DNA of 64,000 nt from Lucinisca nassula (lineage: Eukaryota > Mollusca > Bivalvia > Lucinida > Lucinidae): NCBI GenBank assembly GCA_963580285.1, contig OY757014.1, positions 11,546,725-11,610,724 on the forward strand, in the 5' to 3' direction. The notes beneath the pieces were generated by a model. The model saw only the letters and a program-made list of their open reading frames with translations, had not been told where the DNA came from and made no database searches. The position numbers and the translations under genes are program-made. Shown one piece after another: positions 32,702-43,525 of the stretch (position 1 is the first letter of the stretch; each line of letters starts with the position of its first letter).

Positions 32702-33006
32702 TTAACCCATTTAGTACCAGAAACCCCAAAACAGGTACCCTGGCAAACAGTGGGGGCCCAGATCAGACGCCACAGAATGCCACGTCTGATCAGGGCCTCC
32801 ACTGTTTGCTAAAAGTTCAGCCTTTTGAGGCCTCATGGAAGATTAGCAATAATGCTAAATGTGTAACCCTCATTAAATAAAGCCTTTACTTACTTACTTG
32901 CTTACTTACTTACTTACTAAGAAAACACAACCTGACACCTCTAAAATTTGAAATGGACTCCTGCTATAAAAAAGAGGAAGATTCCATTTGGTACAAAAAG
33001 GGTTAA
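32702..33006. mobile_element. MITE-E, copy 3, carrying a LINE 3' end
   Basis: Normal MITE-E termini (TTAACCCATTTAGTACCAG, TTTGGTACAAAAAGGGTTAA) enclose a foreign 90-base piece at about 32829-32918 that replaces the TTTTCCAGTCAAATTTT segment. Confidence 0.68.
32829..32918 (+). mobile_element. 5'-truncated LINE tail with (CTTA)n
   Basis: TGTGTAACCCTCATTAAATA with AATAAA is followed by CTTTACTTACTTACTTGC and more CTTA repeats. This is the usual look of a very short, 5'-truncated non-LTR insertion with a microsatellite tail. The family is not identified. Confidence 0.5.
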
Positions 33007-33032
33007 ATATGTAAAAACTAGTCAAATATGTA

Positions 33033-33478
33033 ACAAGAGGTACATCATGGCCCTGAATCGCTAACCTGGTCCATATTGTGCAAATGAAATGGTAGATAAT
33101 ATAAGGTGGAATGGAGGGTGTGAGCAATTTTGGTTGACGGTGACCCTAGGAACATTTCTGTGAAATTATTTCAAAATCAGTCCAGCTGTTAAGGAGCAGA
33201 AGTCATTTAAAGGCTTTTATATTCTTAGTTCTGGTGGCCATCATGTGTAGTGGAGAAAAAGCATTTTTTAGCAATTTCATGCAACATTCCTATAAGTTAT
33301 TTTAAAATCAATCCACCGGTAAAGATTTTTCAATTTTTAGCTCTGGTGACCATATTCATCCAAGAAACATTCCGTAAAATTATTTCAAAATCTGTCCATT
33401 GGTTAAGGAGGAGATGTTGTTTAAAGATTTTTTGTTCTATATTTATACCTGGCAGCCATCTTGTTCTATAAAAGGGTA
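33033..33478 (+). mobile_element. CAAGAGG array element, old and truncated
   Basis: The head CAAGAGGTACATCATGGCCC is followed by three decayed units (CAACATTCCTATAAG, CTCTGGTGACCAT). The 3' hairpin is missing; a SINE-B starts at the break. Confidence 0.45.
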
Positions 33479-33486
33479 ATCCTTTG

Positions 33487-33640
33487 GAAGCCCTATTGGT
33501 TTCATTGGGCGACAGGGATTGAGATGTGTTTCATCTCAATGTCGGGTAAAAGTCCTACAAAATTGGAAGCAACGTCTCCGAAATGACCTATACTGAGTTG
33601 ATGGGGACGTTAAACCTCAAATCAAACAAAATCAAACAAA
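33487..33640 (+). mobile_element. SINE-B, 3' part
   Basis: From CCCTATTGGTTTCATTGGG to GGGGACGTTAAACCTC with an AATCAAACAAAATC tail. The head is missing. Confidence 0.62.
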
Positions 33641-34017
33641 ATTGTTCAACTGATGAAGATGTCTGTTTACACTTTGCTTTATAGTGCAAAAGAACATCTT
33701 CAACATGTGAGCACTATAAAAGTACAGTGCACGCATTGTGAGCGCCGTAAAAGCGCAGTGCTCGCAGTGTTAGTGCCCTGTAAGCACAGATGAGGCACTG
33801 TGAGAGCGCATACAATCACCATCAAGAATGCTGCAGGATCGGGATAGATCGCCATGTAAGCTCCGTAGCAACATCTAGGTCGCTGTAAGGACGCCATGAC
33901 AGGTCCATGTTCACAAAAAAAAATCCCATATTTCTTGCAATCTTGCGGCGTTCTGGAAAATTAAACAACGCCGTCCAATCACAGTGGAAACGTGGCAAAG
34001 TGTGACAGGGCCTTAAG
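33641..34017. other. Low-copy stretch with degenerate GTAAGCGC motifs
   Basis: CACTATAAAAGTACAGTGC, GCGCCGTAAAAGCGCAG and TGCCCTGTAAGCACAG repeat at irregular 25-40 base steps. No protein, RNA or transposon signature is recognised. Confidence 0.3.
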
Positions 34018-34195
34018 CCTGCCCAGGCAAAGCAGAGCGAGTCAGACCGTCAATGCTTAAAGATTGTTTCATTGGGCGACAGGGCTGGAGAAGTCATAAC
34101 ATCTCAAAGTCAGGTAAATGTCCCACAAAATTGGAAGCAACATCTCCAAAATGATCTATAGTGTTGACGGGGACGTTAAACCTCAAATTAAACAC
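34018..34195 (+). mobile_element. SINE-B, partial
   Basis: CCTGCCCAGGCAAAGC, TTTCATTGGGCGACAGGG and GGGGACGTTAAACCTC. It ends 114 bases below the ECM29 donor at 34308. Confidence 0.6.
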
Positions 34196-34308
34196 ATGAG
34201 TGCTGTAAGGAACCAACTTCCCCAGATTTATTCACCATGAAGATGACTATTTTTCAAATAATTTTTGGTTAAAGGGGAATTCAGATGAATTAAATGTAGG
34301 TTTCATAC

Positions 34309-34371
34309 CAGGTGTAATTTCCAACCAAACTTCTTCCCATATTGACATCTCATCTCGTACTTTGCTCTTTT
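34309..34371 (-). CDS. ECPAS: ECM29 internal exon (63 bp)
   Basis: The acceptor ATTTCAG and donor CCTG|GTATGA bound 63 bases (2 + 20 codons + 1). The translation KSKVRDEMSIWEEVWLEITP corresponds to the ECM29 stretch with EEKS...LWTEVWQENVPG. Phase fits both neighbours: the G left by the 54616-54744 exon completes Glu, and the final G joins GT of the next exon to make Gly. It is a tiny exon alone in more than 25 kb of repeats, with a 20.2-kb intron upstream and 4.8 kb downstream. No gene prediction based on ORF length would find it. Confidence 0.83.
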
Positions 34372-35077
34372 CTGAAATACAGATTATGATACATGCACTT
34401 TTAAATTTCATGAATACAGCTGGTAGAGCCAACTGTCTTTGGTAAAAACTTCAATTATTAAACCATAGGACCCATGGTCCTAAACCGCTCACCTGAGTTT
34501 TAGTGTGTGTATGGAGTCATTTGGTTTCTGAGAAAATTTTTTTGAAGGGTATTTACCATAGTAGCCATCTTGAACATGTAACCTAAACCATTATAACAAA
34601 ACTTTTGTTTCCTCCATCTCATAGGGGCTTCCTATGAAATTTGGTTTAAATCTGTCCAGCTTTTTTTGTTTTAAAAAGAGTTTATTTTTGATAACAGAGT
34701 GATGCTAGTTGACAGTCAGCGAGTAACCTTGACCTTTGGTACGCATGCAGCTTCATACACTCATTTAGCTAATTGCATATACCAAGCAATAACAGTTTTT
34801 TTGAAAAATTAACTTCCACTTTTTCCCATACAAAAGCATAAGTGACCAAAATTGTCCTTGGTATTAAATAGGTCAACCCAGATTTATCATCTGAACCATA
34901 TACAATGGACTGGAGTCCCCAATGCTACATTCATAGTTCCAAGGCAATTGGCCCACCAGTTCCAGAATAGAAGATTTTTGAGGATTTTACCAAATATGGT
35001 CATGGCAGCCATCTTGATCAGGTAACATGGACCAATTGAACAAAATCTCAAATCATCCCTCCCATAAAAGTTCCATA

Positions 35078-35300
35078 TGAAATCTTTTTTTTTTTTTTTT
35101 TTTTTTTTTCCTTCCCTCTTTATTTACTTCGAATCACTAGACATACTAAGCAAGCATACATATATACATTCAAATACGAGGTGTTGTTTTTGCCATTTTG
35201 GTTTACAAAGAGTGGTTGGGCTCAGTAAAGATACACGCCGCTTGTATATACTTAAGATTATGTCAGCTGATCGTGTTGTTGTCTGAGATGTAAGAAACAG
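35078..35300 (-). mobile_element. Retroposed 3' end with poly(A) and AATAAA
   Basis: On the minus strand the sequence runs to GTAAATAAAGAGGGAAGG and then ~27 A (the T run at 35084-35110). AATAAA sits some 14-19 bases before the A run, the correct place for a polyadenylation signal. The source transcript is not recognised and no reading frame is convincing. The rest, to ~35565, includes a decayed MITE-A-like hairpin region (35420-35565) that may belong to the same insertion. Confidence 0.5.
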
Positions 35301-35603
35301 CATTCATCTCGATGTTAGACCGCATCACGGCCACACACCCGTGCGACCTAGTGCATTCTACGGTAACTTTTCTGATGAAAAACTTATGATACATCTCTCT
35401 CCCACACTCCAAAACACAGGTCAAGGGTGCCCGCCAGGACCGCCTCTTTTATTGCGGCTCTCACGAGCACACACAACCGATGTCTCAGAGCATGAGTAAG
35501 AAAAATATTGTGTACCCCCGCAAACCCCAGTTCTCTCTATATAGACTGGGGTTGCAAAAGGGTGTCCTTAACTTCAATTTGCCCAGAGATTTTTAATAAA
35601 TAT

Positions 35604-35911
35604 GATTTGTTTGTTTGATTTGAGGTTTAACGTCCCCGTCAACACTGTAAAGGTCATTTTGGAGACGTTGCTTCCAATTTTGTGGGACTTTTACCATACA
35701 TTGAGATGAAATGACATCTCAAGCCCTGTCGCCCAATGAAACCAATTGTGTTTATAAGCATGGACGGTCTGACACTCGCACCGCTTTGCCTGGGCAGGCT
35801 TAGATCCTCTAAGCGGTTTACCAGTACTCATGTGCAGGTTGGATTTGGCTCTGTGTGGAAGCATCATCCAGCCCATCTATTTCTTCAAGCCCCAACAGGC
35901 AGGGGCCGATT
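35604..35911 (-). mobile_element. SINE-B, copy 7 (minus)
   Basis: Complete: TTGATTTGAGGTTTAACGTC to CTTCAAGCCCCAACAGGC. An ORF through it is accidental. Confidence 0.68.
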
Positions 35912-36078
35912 CAATAAAATTGAAGCTCTGATTTTGATATCTGAGTGACCTCGGTCAGATGACTATGACCTTTAATACTCAGGTAGCTTCATTTACTCAT
36001 TTAGTTGATTTCATATACAAACTTAAAGCTCACAGGCTGCAATGGTTTCCCAAAACAAATAACAATTTCCACTTTTTT

Positions 36079-36307
36079 TTAACCCATTTAGTACCAGAAA
36101 CCCCTAAACGGGTACCCTGGCAAACAGTGCAGGCCAAGATCAGACGCCACAGAACGCGGTGTCTGATCAGGGCCTACACTGTTTGCTAAAAGTTCAGCCA
36201 TTTTCCAGTCAAATTTTGACGAAAACACAACCTGACACCCCTAAATTTTGAAATGGACACCTACTATATATAAGGAGGAAGATTCCATTTGGTACAAAAA
36301 GGGTTAA
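36079..36307. mobile_element. MITE-E, copy 4, between 103-bp direct repeats
   Basis: TTAACCCATTTAGTACCAG to TTTGGTACAAAAAGGGTTAA. The 103 bases before it (about 35976-36078) are repeated after it (about 36308-36412), see findings. Confidence 0.72.
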
Positions 36308-37181
36308 TACTCAGGTAGCTTCATTTACTCTTTTAGTTGATTTCATATACAAACTTAAAGCTCACAGGCTACAATGGTTTCCAAAAACAAATAACAATTT
36401 CCACTTTTTTTAACATACAAAAGCAAACACAACCAAATTTGACCTTGATGTATCCTGGGTCATCATCTGTACAAACTATGATGGCGCCCTATGATGGGCC
36501 CTCCGAGACCCAGATTCTACATAAAAAGTTTCAAGGCAATGAGCCCAATGATTCCTGAGAAGATGGTTTTTGAAGAGTATTTTATCGTATATGGGCAAGG
36601 TGGCCATATCAATCAAAACCATATTCATTCATTTTTTTATGTCCCTAAAAGCTTTCATATGAAATTTTGTTAGAAAAACAAGTTCTTATTTTCAGAATTT
36701 TATTTTATTTTCTGAATGATCTTGTGCCAAGATCAAAGATTGACCTTGAATACTCAGGTAGTTTCATATACTCATTTACCTTACTGCATCTACCAATTTT
36801 CAAATCACAGGCTGCAATAGTTTCTGAAAAATATATGGTTTCGACCTTTTCAAATACAAAAGCTTATGTGACCAAATTGACCTTGGTCTAAAATAGGTCA
36901 AGGTCATCCAGGGGCCATCGTTTGAACCAACTACCAGTAAGTATCATGACAATCGTCCCACTGATTCAGAGAAGATTTTTGAAGGGGTTTTACCTTACAT
37001 GGGTATAGCGACTATCTTGGTCAGGTGACCTGGACCCCATGAACAAACTTTCATTCCCCCAACCTATGGATGCTCCATATGAAATTTACTTCAATTGGCA
37101 CAGTGGCTTCAGAGAAGATCATTGAAAATGGATGGGCCATATACAATGGACCACTGCTGTACTATAAGCTCATCAATGAAC

Positions 37182-37391
37182 TTAAGGGGAATGGGAACAC
37201 CTGGCGGATTTTTCTGCCATTTTTCAAAGGGAGACAATTTTTGGGACTTCCTGTTCACTTTTCTACAAGCCCTGTCCAACTGAAAAAGTTGTCAACTCTT
37301 AAAGGAAAGAATTTGCTCCTCCTATTGACATGGGGGACAAAAATTCTTTTGCAGGAGTTGCCTCCTCTGAAGGTGTATCCATTCCTCTTAA
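37182..37391. mobile_element. TTAA-type MITE, copy 4 (internal deletion)
   Basis: TTAA at 37182 and 37388. One arm of the central hairpin is deleted after GAATTTGCTCC. Confidence 0.66.
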
Positions 37392-37484
37392 AGGCTCCAA
37401 AAACAAATATAGTAAATGCATTTGTAGACCCTGATGAGAGGCTGCAGAACACTATCTCAACAGGGTATACACTGGAAACAAGTA

Positions 37485-37618
37485 GAAGCCTCCATGGTGT
37501 AGTGGTTAAGCGCCTTGCCTTATAAACCAGATACGTCTTTAAACTGAGGTCCCATCTCTGTATGCCCTTAGCTGTTGGTGGGATGTAAAACTCGAACACA
37601 CTCACTCACTCATGAACA
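37485..37618 (+). mobile_element. SINE-A (tRNA-derived), plus orientation
   Basis: GAAGCCTCCATGGTGTAGTG (A-box region TGGTGTAGTGGTTAAGC) through TTAGCTGTTGGTGGGATGTA to a CTCACTCACTCAT tail. The B box is altered. Confidence 0.65.
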
Positions 37619-38127
37619 AGCAGTCACTCATTTGTCCTTGTGGGGTTATACCAGGAAGATTTTCTGTCAATGGCTCATTACTTAAAAATTGCCATTGTTT
37701 GTCAGATAGGTAAAGTGGTACTTATGTGGTACTACAGAGTTAAAGTGGTATTAAAGAAGTGAAGGAAAATGGCACTCCTGGGGTTGTTATTGTTTGTCTG
37801 AGAGGCTAAGTGATTCTTGCACCAAAATAAGTCTCTCTTTATGGGCCTGACATACTATGTTTCAAGGCAATCAGCACACTGGTTCCAGAGAAGAAAATTT
37901 TGAAGGGTAGTTAAAATATATGGTAATGATGGCCAGCTCAGCTGGGCGAAGTGATGTACACTGGGATCATGTGACTTCCCAGTGTCACAACACAGAAATA
38001 TTATTTTGCACATTCTGTCATGATCCAAGAGATAACAGACATCTTACTTGTTGTGTTATGTATTTCACTAGAAGTGCCAAGACAGGAAGACCATGATGGC
38101 CCTATTGCAATGTCACATAGCTCCTGA

Positions 38128-38431
38128 TGGCCCCTGCCCAACAAGGCTTGAAGAAACAAATGGGCTGCATGATGCTTCCATGCAGAGCTGAAACCAACTG
38201 AACCGAGTACTGGTAAACCGCTTAGAGGATCTAAGCCAGCCTGCCCAGGCAAAGTGGTGCGAGTCGAACCGTACATGCTTATAAACCCTATTGCTTTCAT
38301 TGGTGGACAGGGCTTGAGATGTCTTTTCATCTCAATGTCGGGTAAAAGTCCCACAAAATTGGAAGCAACATCTCCAAAATGACCTCTACAGTGTTGATGG
38401 GGATGTTCAACCTCAAATCAAACAAAAACAA
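38128..38431 (+). mobile_element. SINE-B, copy 8, with 9-bp target duplication
   Basis: AGCTCCTGA lies at 38119-38127 and 38432-38440. The body is complete, GGCTTGAAGAAACAAATGGG to GGGGATGTTCAACCTC with an AAACAAAAACAA tail. Confidence 0.72.
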
Positions 38432-38657
38432 AGCTCCTGAAAGTCCTGTGGACAACTGACAGTCATCTTATTCTATGATTCATAACTGTTCCACTTAAAT
38501 AGATGGTTGCCTGGCCAACATTTTTGCAAAGTTTGGTTGAAACTGACTTAAGAGTTTTGGAAAAGTTATCATTAGCAAAACCATTTTAGCAGGTCACCTA
38601 AGCAACATTCCTGTAAAGTTTGAATAAAAATTAACCAAAGGAATAGGACCATGTCAT

Positions 38658-38885
38658 TTAACCCATTCAGTACCAGAAACCCAAAACGGGTACCCTGGAA
38701 AAAAGTGCAGGCCCAGATCAGACGCAGCAGAACGCGGCGTATGATCAGGGCCAACATTGTTTGCAAAAATTTAAGCCATTTCCCGAATAAATTTTGCGGA
38801 AAACACAATCTGACACCCCTAAATTTTGAAATGGACTCCTACTATATATAAGGAGGGAGATTCCATTTGATACAAAAAGGGTTAA
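38658..38885. mobile_element. MITE-E, copy 5
   Basis: TTAACCCATTCAGTACCAG to TTTGATACAAAAAGGGTTAA. Confidence 0.7.
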
Positions 38886-40339
38886 AGATATTTCTATTTT
38901 AAGCTCTGGCTATAAACTTGTTCATCCAAGCGGAACTGTATAAATATTTCTGCAGAGGGTCACCTAAGCAACATCCCTATGTAGTTTCAATGTAATTGGA
39001 CCAGAAATATAGGAGGAGCTGTCATTTAAAGCTGTCATCAAAATATTCTTGATTATTGAGGACCATCATTGCATTACATAATATTATATAGCCCTCAGTG
39101 CTGACTGAAGAGAAGTCCTCTATCTTCAACAGGTAAGGGGTCTCCTTGGGGAAAAATCAATAGTTTACTAACTGTTGACTAGAGTGTACCTTATTGATTT
39201 CCCCTTTAGTGCCTCAGTCAGGGGATTCAACAAGAACTAATAATCACCCTATTAGGGTCTGCCTTTGATCTGCTACACAGTCCATCACAGGAGGCAATAA
39301 AAAAAATTATGAGCACAAGATGTGTCCTACTGTTACAAGAATAAATGCCTTTAAGGGGAATGGATACACCTTAAGGGGAGGCAACTCCTCCAAAACTATT
39401 TTTGTCTCCCATGGGGGTCAACTCTTAAAGGAAAGAATTTGCTCTTGAGGAGCAAATTCTTTCCTCTAAGAGTAGACCCCTTTTCAGTGGGACAGGGCTT
39501 ATAGAAAAGTGAACAGGAAGTCCCCAAAGTTATCTACCTTTGAAAAATTGCGGAAAAATCTTCCAGGTGTTCCCATTCCCCATAAAGATTTTTTTATCTG
39601 GGAGCCAGCAAGTTCATTTGAGCAGAATCTTCATAGCTAGTCTGGTAGAGGGTCACCTTTACAACATTCTTGTGAGGTTTGAATCAAATTGGACCAAAGG
39701 AATAGTAGGAGTTGTCATTTGAGCCAGCGCATAACAAAACCTGCAAGAAGACCATCAACCTGCGCACCCATCCACTATGACAACACCTTATGCTTATGTC
39801 TCTTTGCATAGATATTAGCCTATAGCTAGCAATTTTTTTTTTACAATTTTGGTAGAGGTCACCTAAGAAACATTCCTGTGAGGTTTGAATGAAATTGGAC
39901 CAAAGGTGATTTACTATCTTTAGCTCTGGTGGCTATCTTGTTCTTCAGAGTGGCACCATTTTAGCTATTTTTGGCAGAGGGCCACCTGAGCAACATTCCT
40001 GTGAAGTTTGACTGAAGTTTGACGGGGGCAGAGGAGAAGTTGTCATTAAAAGGTTTTCCTATTTTAGCTCTGGTGGCCATTTTGTTCATCAGAGCAGAAC
40101 TGTTTTAGCTATTTTGAAAAATTCCTATGAAGTTTCAGTGAAACTGACCCATGTATAGGAGGAGTTGTCATTTAACAATTTTTTCTATTTTTAGCTCTGG
40201 CCACACCATCTTTGTTCATCGAAGCAGAACTATTTTAGCTATTTTCATTAAGAGATAACCCTTTGCATGTTAGGTAATTTGGTACACTTTTTTGTCTGTG
40301 ATATTTTTTTTAAATCTCCTTTTTTTAAAACAAATCTTT
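38886..40339. repeat. Diverged ~150-bp array with an inserted TTAA MITE
   Basis: TTTAGCTCTGGTGGCCAT, TTGTTCATCAGAGCAGAAC, GCAACATTCCTGTGAAG and GAGGAGTTGTCATTT recur about every 140-160 bases. The TTAA MITE at 39351-39585 interrupts it. No gene. Confidence 0.5.
39351..39585. mobile_element. TTAA-type MITE, copy 5
   Basis: TTAAGGGGAATGGATACACC to GGTGTTCCCATTCCCCATAA; the right TTAA has mutated to ATAA. Central hairpin AAAGAATTTGCTCTTGAGG. Confidence 0.66.
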
Positions 40340-41801
40340 CAGGAATACCATCAGTGTCAGAAAGTCTTGATTCAGATCTGGGCCCAAACTATTTGCATAA
40401 TTTATCATTAGGCAACAAAAGTCACCACTAGTGGGGATTGTCAGGCCTGATATGGGTCCAAACTATTCGCATAAGTTATCATCAGGCAACAAAAGTCACC
40501 ACTAGTAGGGAATGTCAGGCCTGATATGGGTCAAACTATTTACATAGGTTATCATCAGGCAACAAATTCACCACTAGTGGGGATTGTCAGGCCTGATATG
40601 GGTCCAAACTATTAGCATAAGATATCACCAGGCAACAAAAGTCACCACTAGTGTGGATTGTCAGGCCTGATCTGGGTCCAAACTATTTGCATAAGATATA
40701 ATCAGACAACAAAAGTCACAATAAGTGGGGACTGTCAGGCCTGATCTGGGTCCAAACTATTTGCATAAGTTATTATGAGGCAACAAAAGTCCCCACTAGT
40801 GGGGATTGTCAGGCCTGATATGGGTCCAAACTACATTGTATTTGTGTAAGTTATCATCAGGCAACAAAAGTCACCACTATTGGGGAATGTCAGGCCAGAT
40901 CTAGGTCCAAACTATTTGAAGAAGTTATTATCAGGCAACAATTGTCACAAATAGTGGGACGGTCAGGCCTGATCTGGGTCCAAACTATTTGCATAAGACA
41001 TCTTCAGTTAACAGTATTTGCCACTTGTAGGGAATGTCAGGCCAGATCTGGGTCAAAACTTTTTGCATAAGCCATCATCAGGCATCAGTATTTGTCACTA
41101 TTAAGGAATGTCAAGTCATATATTGGTCCAAACTATTTGCATAAGTTATCATTAGGCAACAAAAGTCACCACTAGTGGGAATTGTCAGGCCAGATCTGGG
41201 TCCAAATTATTTGCCTAAGTTATCACCAGGCAACAAAGGTCACCACTAGTAGGGAATGTCAGGCCAGAGCAGGGTCCAAACTATTTGCATAAGTTATCAT
41301 CCGGCTATTTGCATCAGTTATCATCCGGCAACAAAGGTCACTACTAGTATGGAAAGTCAGGCCAGATCTGAGTCCAAACTATTTGTATAAGTTATCATCA
41401 GGCAACAAAAGTCACCACTAGTAGGGAATGTCAGGCCTGATCTGGATCCAAACTATTTGCATAAGTTATCATCAGGCAACAAAGGTCACCACTAGTAGGG
41501 AATGTCAGGCCTGATCTGGGTCCAAACTATTTGCATAAGTTATCATCAGGCAACAAAGGTCACCACTAGTAGGAAATGTCAGGCCTGATCTGGTTCCAAA
41601 CTATTTGCGTAAGTTATCATCAGGCAACAAAGGTCACCACTAGTAGGAAATGTCAGGCCTGATCTGGTTCCAAACTATTTGCATAAGTTATCACCAGGCA
41701 ACAAAGGTCACCACTAGTAGGGAATGTCAGGCCTGATCTGGGTCCAAACTATTTGCATAAGTTATCATCAGGCAACAAACGTCACCACTAGTAGGAAATG
41801 T
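40340..41801. repeat. 75-bp satellite, left part (about 19 units)
   Basis: Unit: GTCACCACTAGTAGGGAATG, TCAGGCCTGATCTGGGTCC, AAACTATTTGCATAAG, TTATCATCAGGCAACAAAG. The period is 75 in the regular right half (41412 to 41487). It continues at 48615-48639 and 52813-54570 after two large insertions. No relation to any exon was seen. Confidence 0.85.
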
Positions 41802-43525
41802 GGATACACACTGACTGTTCCATCATTTCAGATGCAGAATATGGCACTTTGGTAAATCCAAGCTGCCACTGGATATGTCCAAAATGTGAGGTCTGTAACT
41901 TTTCAGACTCCTTCTTTGATGAAAATTTAGAACTGAGTAAGCCAAACAGGTTTGAACCTCTGTCAGAGGATAAGAGAGGCAAATCTTTGACTGCTGATGA
42001 GACTAAGTCAAATTTTGTGAAAGGTTTGAAACTTTGCAGTATAAACATAAATGGAATTAGAGGGAAAATTCTTGAACTTTTAGCTTTCCTCGATACATCT
42101 CAACCTCATATTGTTGCTATTCAGGAAACAAAGATTGACAGTTCAATTACTAAATCTGAGCTTTTCCCTGAAACTTGTCAGTACTGTGTGTACAGAAAAG
42201 ATAGGAACTCTCATGGCGGTGGGGTGATGTTGCTCATTCATACAGACATCCCTCACATGCCTTTCACGGAACTTGAAAATGACACCGAATCGGTCTGGGT
42301 TAAGGTTTTTGCAAATAAAACTTCCCACTTCGTAGCAAGTTGGTATCGACCACCAAATGGTACAATCGAAAACTTCCAGTTGTTTAAAGACCAACTGGAT
42401 TGCATTAAATCGCAGCATGAGGGTAAAAAACTCCCGGCTGCACAAGTTATATGTGACCTCAACTTCAGAGACATTGCTTGGCCCTACAGGCTCAGCAAAC
42501 AAGGCACAATGCTGAGTCAGTTGGAAGGACAAATATTAATTGACATTATGAACAATCATGGCCTTGAACAAATTGTTAACTTCCCCACTCGTGATAAGAA
42601 CACATTGGATCTGATCCTTACGACTTTGCCAGGACAATTCGCAGACATTCATTCCCCAGATAAACTAAGTGACCACGATGTTGTCTCCGGATATTTAAAA
42701 ATTCACATCCCACCAATAAAGAAACCTCGGAGGAAGGTGTACTCATATCAGAAAGGTGACTATGAAACTATGAGGAAGGATGCACTCAGATTTGCAAAGG
42801 AGAATTACTTTAATGGTCATTCAGATGCTCGGTCTGTACAGGAGAATTTTGATTTGATAACTTCTTTCATTCATACTTCGGCCGAAAATCATATCCCCTC
42901 AAAAACTAGTAGGTCTGTATCTTCTATTCCCTGGATCACTCAAGAGATAAGAAGGAAAATTCGCAGAAGGAATAAGATTCATGCAAAGGCAAAAAAGACG
43001 GGAAGTGGTAAACTCCGGACAAAATTTGAAAACTTGAGACGTGAAATCAAGACTGATATAAAAAATCAGCATGATTTGTATGTGAATAACTCGGTAGGTG
43101 ATGTAAAGGCAAATCCCAGAGACTTCTACAGATATATTAATAGCCAGAAGCAAGACAGGCAAGGTATCCCGCCTCTTAATAAAAGAGGAGGGGATGGGGT
43201 TGCTGAATCAGACTCTGAAAGGGCAGAGGAACTAGTTGGTCAATTCAATGATGCCTTTAATAAAACTGAGTTCACGGAGGTTCCATTGACTGGAAGATCG
43301 GCCCCATTCATGAATAATATTGTTGTGACAGCTGCAGGAGTGATCAAATTACTTCAAGGCTTAAACCCCAGTAAGGCCTTAGGACCTGATGAGCTTCATC
43401 CTAGAGTCCTGAAGGAACTAGCAAATGAGTTGGGTCCAGTTTTTGCACACTTGTTTCAACAGTCTCTTGATACAGGTGAAATCCCCAAAGAATGGGTCTT
43501 AGCAAACATTTGTCCACTCTTCAAA
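41802..43525 (+). pseudogene. CR1-like LINE ORF2, 5' part: PHD remnant, endonuclease, start of RT
   Basis: The frame starts with an ATG provided by the satellite (41798), so the LINE is 5'-truncated. Residues 1-35 are the end of a PHD-type finger (WIHTDCS...HWICPKC). Residues ~75-310 are an APE-type endonuclease with SININGIRGK, IQETKID, SWYRPPN, CDLNF (canonical GDFN changed but Asp and Asn kept) and SDHDVV. From ~535 the reverse transcriptase opens with PSKALGPDELHPRVLKELA. The frame is broken at 43525 by an inserted array element; RT continues at 46043. Jockey-superfamily assignment is by motif and not by search. Confidence 0.82.

Larger units (their letters stand above)
34455..37181 (+). 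repeat. Decayed CAAGAG-type array element, many later insertions
   Basis: A head-like AGGACCCATGGTCCT hairpin followed by CGCTCACCTGAG (34470-34497) starts a series of diverged ~400-base units (CAGCTTCATACACTCATTTA near 34748, and again near 35985, 36316 and 36755). It has been hit by a retrocopy (35078), a SINE-B (35604) and a MITE-E (36079). No 3' hairpin was found. Confidence 0.45.

Noticed and set aside
37070..37525. 151-residue ORF
   Set aside because: Runs through a TTAA MITE and into the SINE-A head; composition and context are those of repeats.
41798..41800. ATG as the native LINE start codon
   Set aside because: The ATG belongs to the satellite unit (GGAAATG); the LINE is truncated inside its PHD finger.
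40340..41801. CRISPR-like appearance (regular 75-bp repeats)
   Set aside because: The whole unit repeats, with no unique spacers, in a eukaryotic intron; it is a satellite.
42143..43162. Antisense ORFs of 73-129 residues
   Set aside because: Shadows of the LINE ORF on the opposite strand; no conserved motif.
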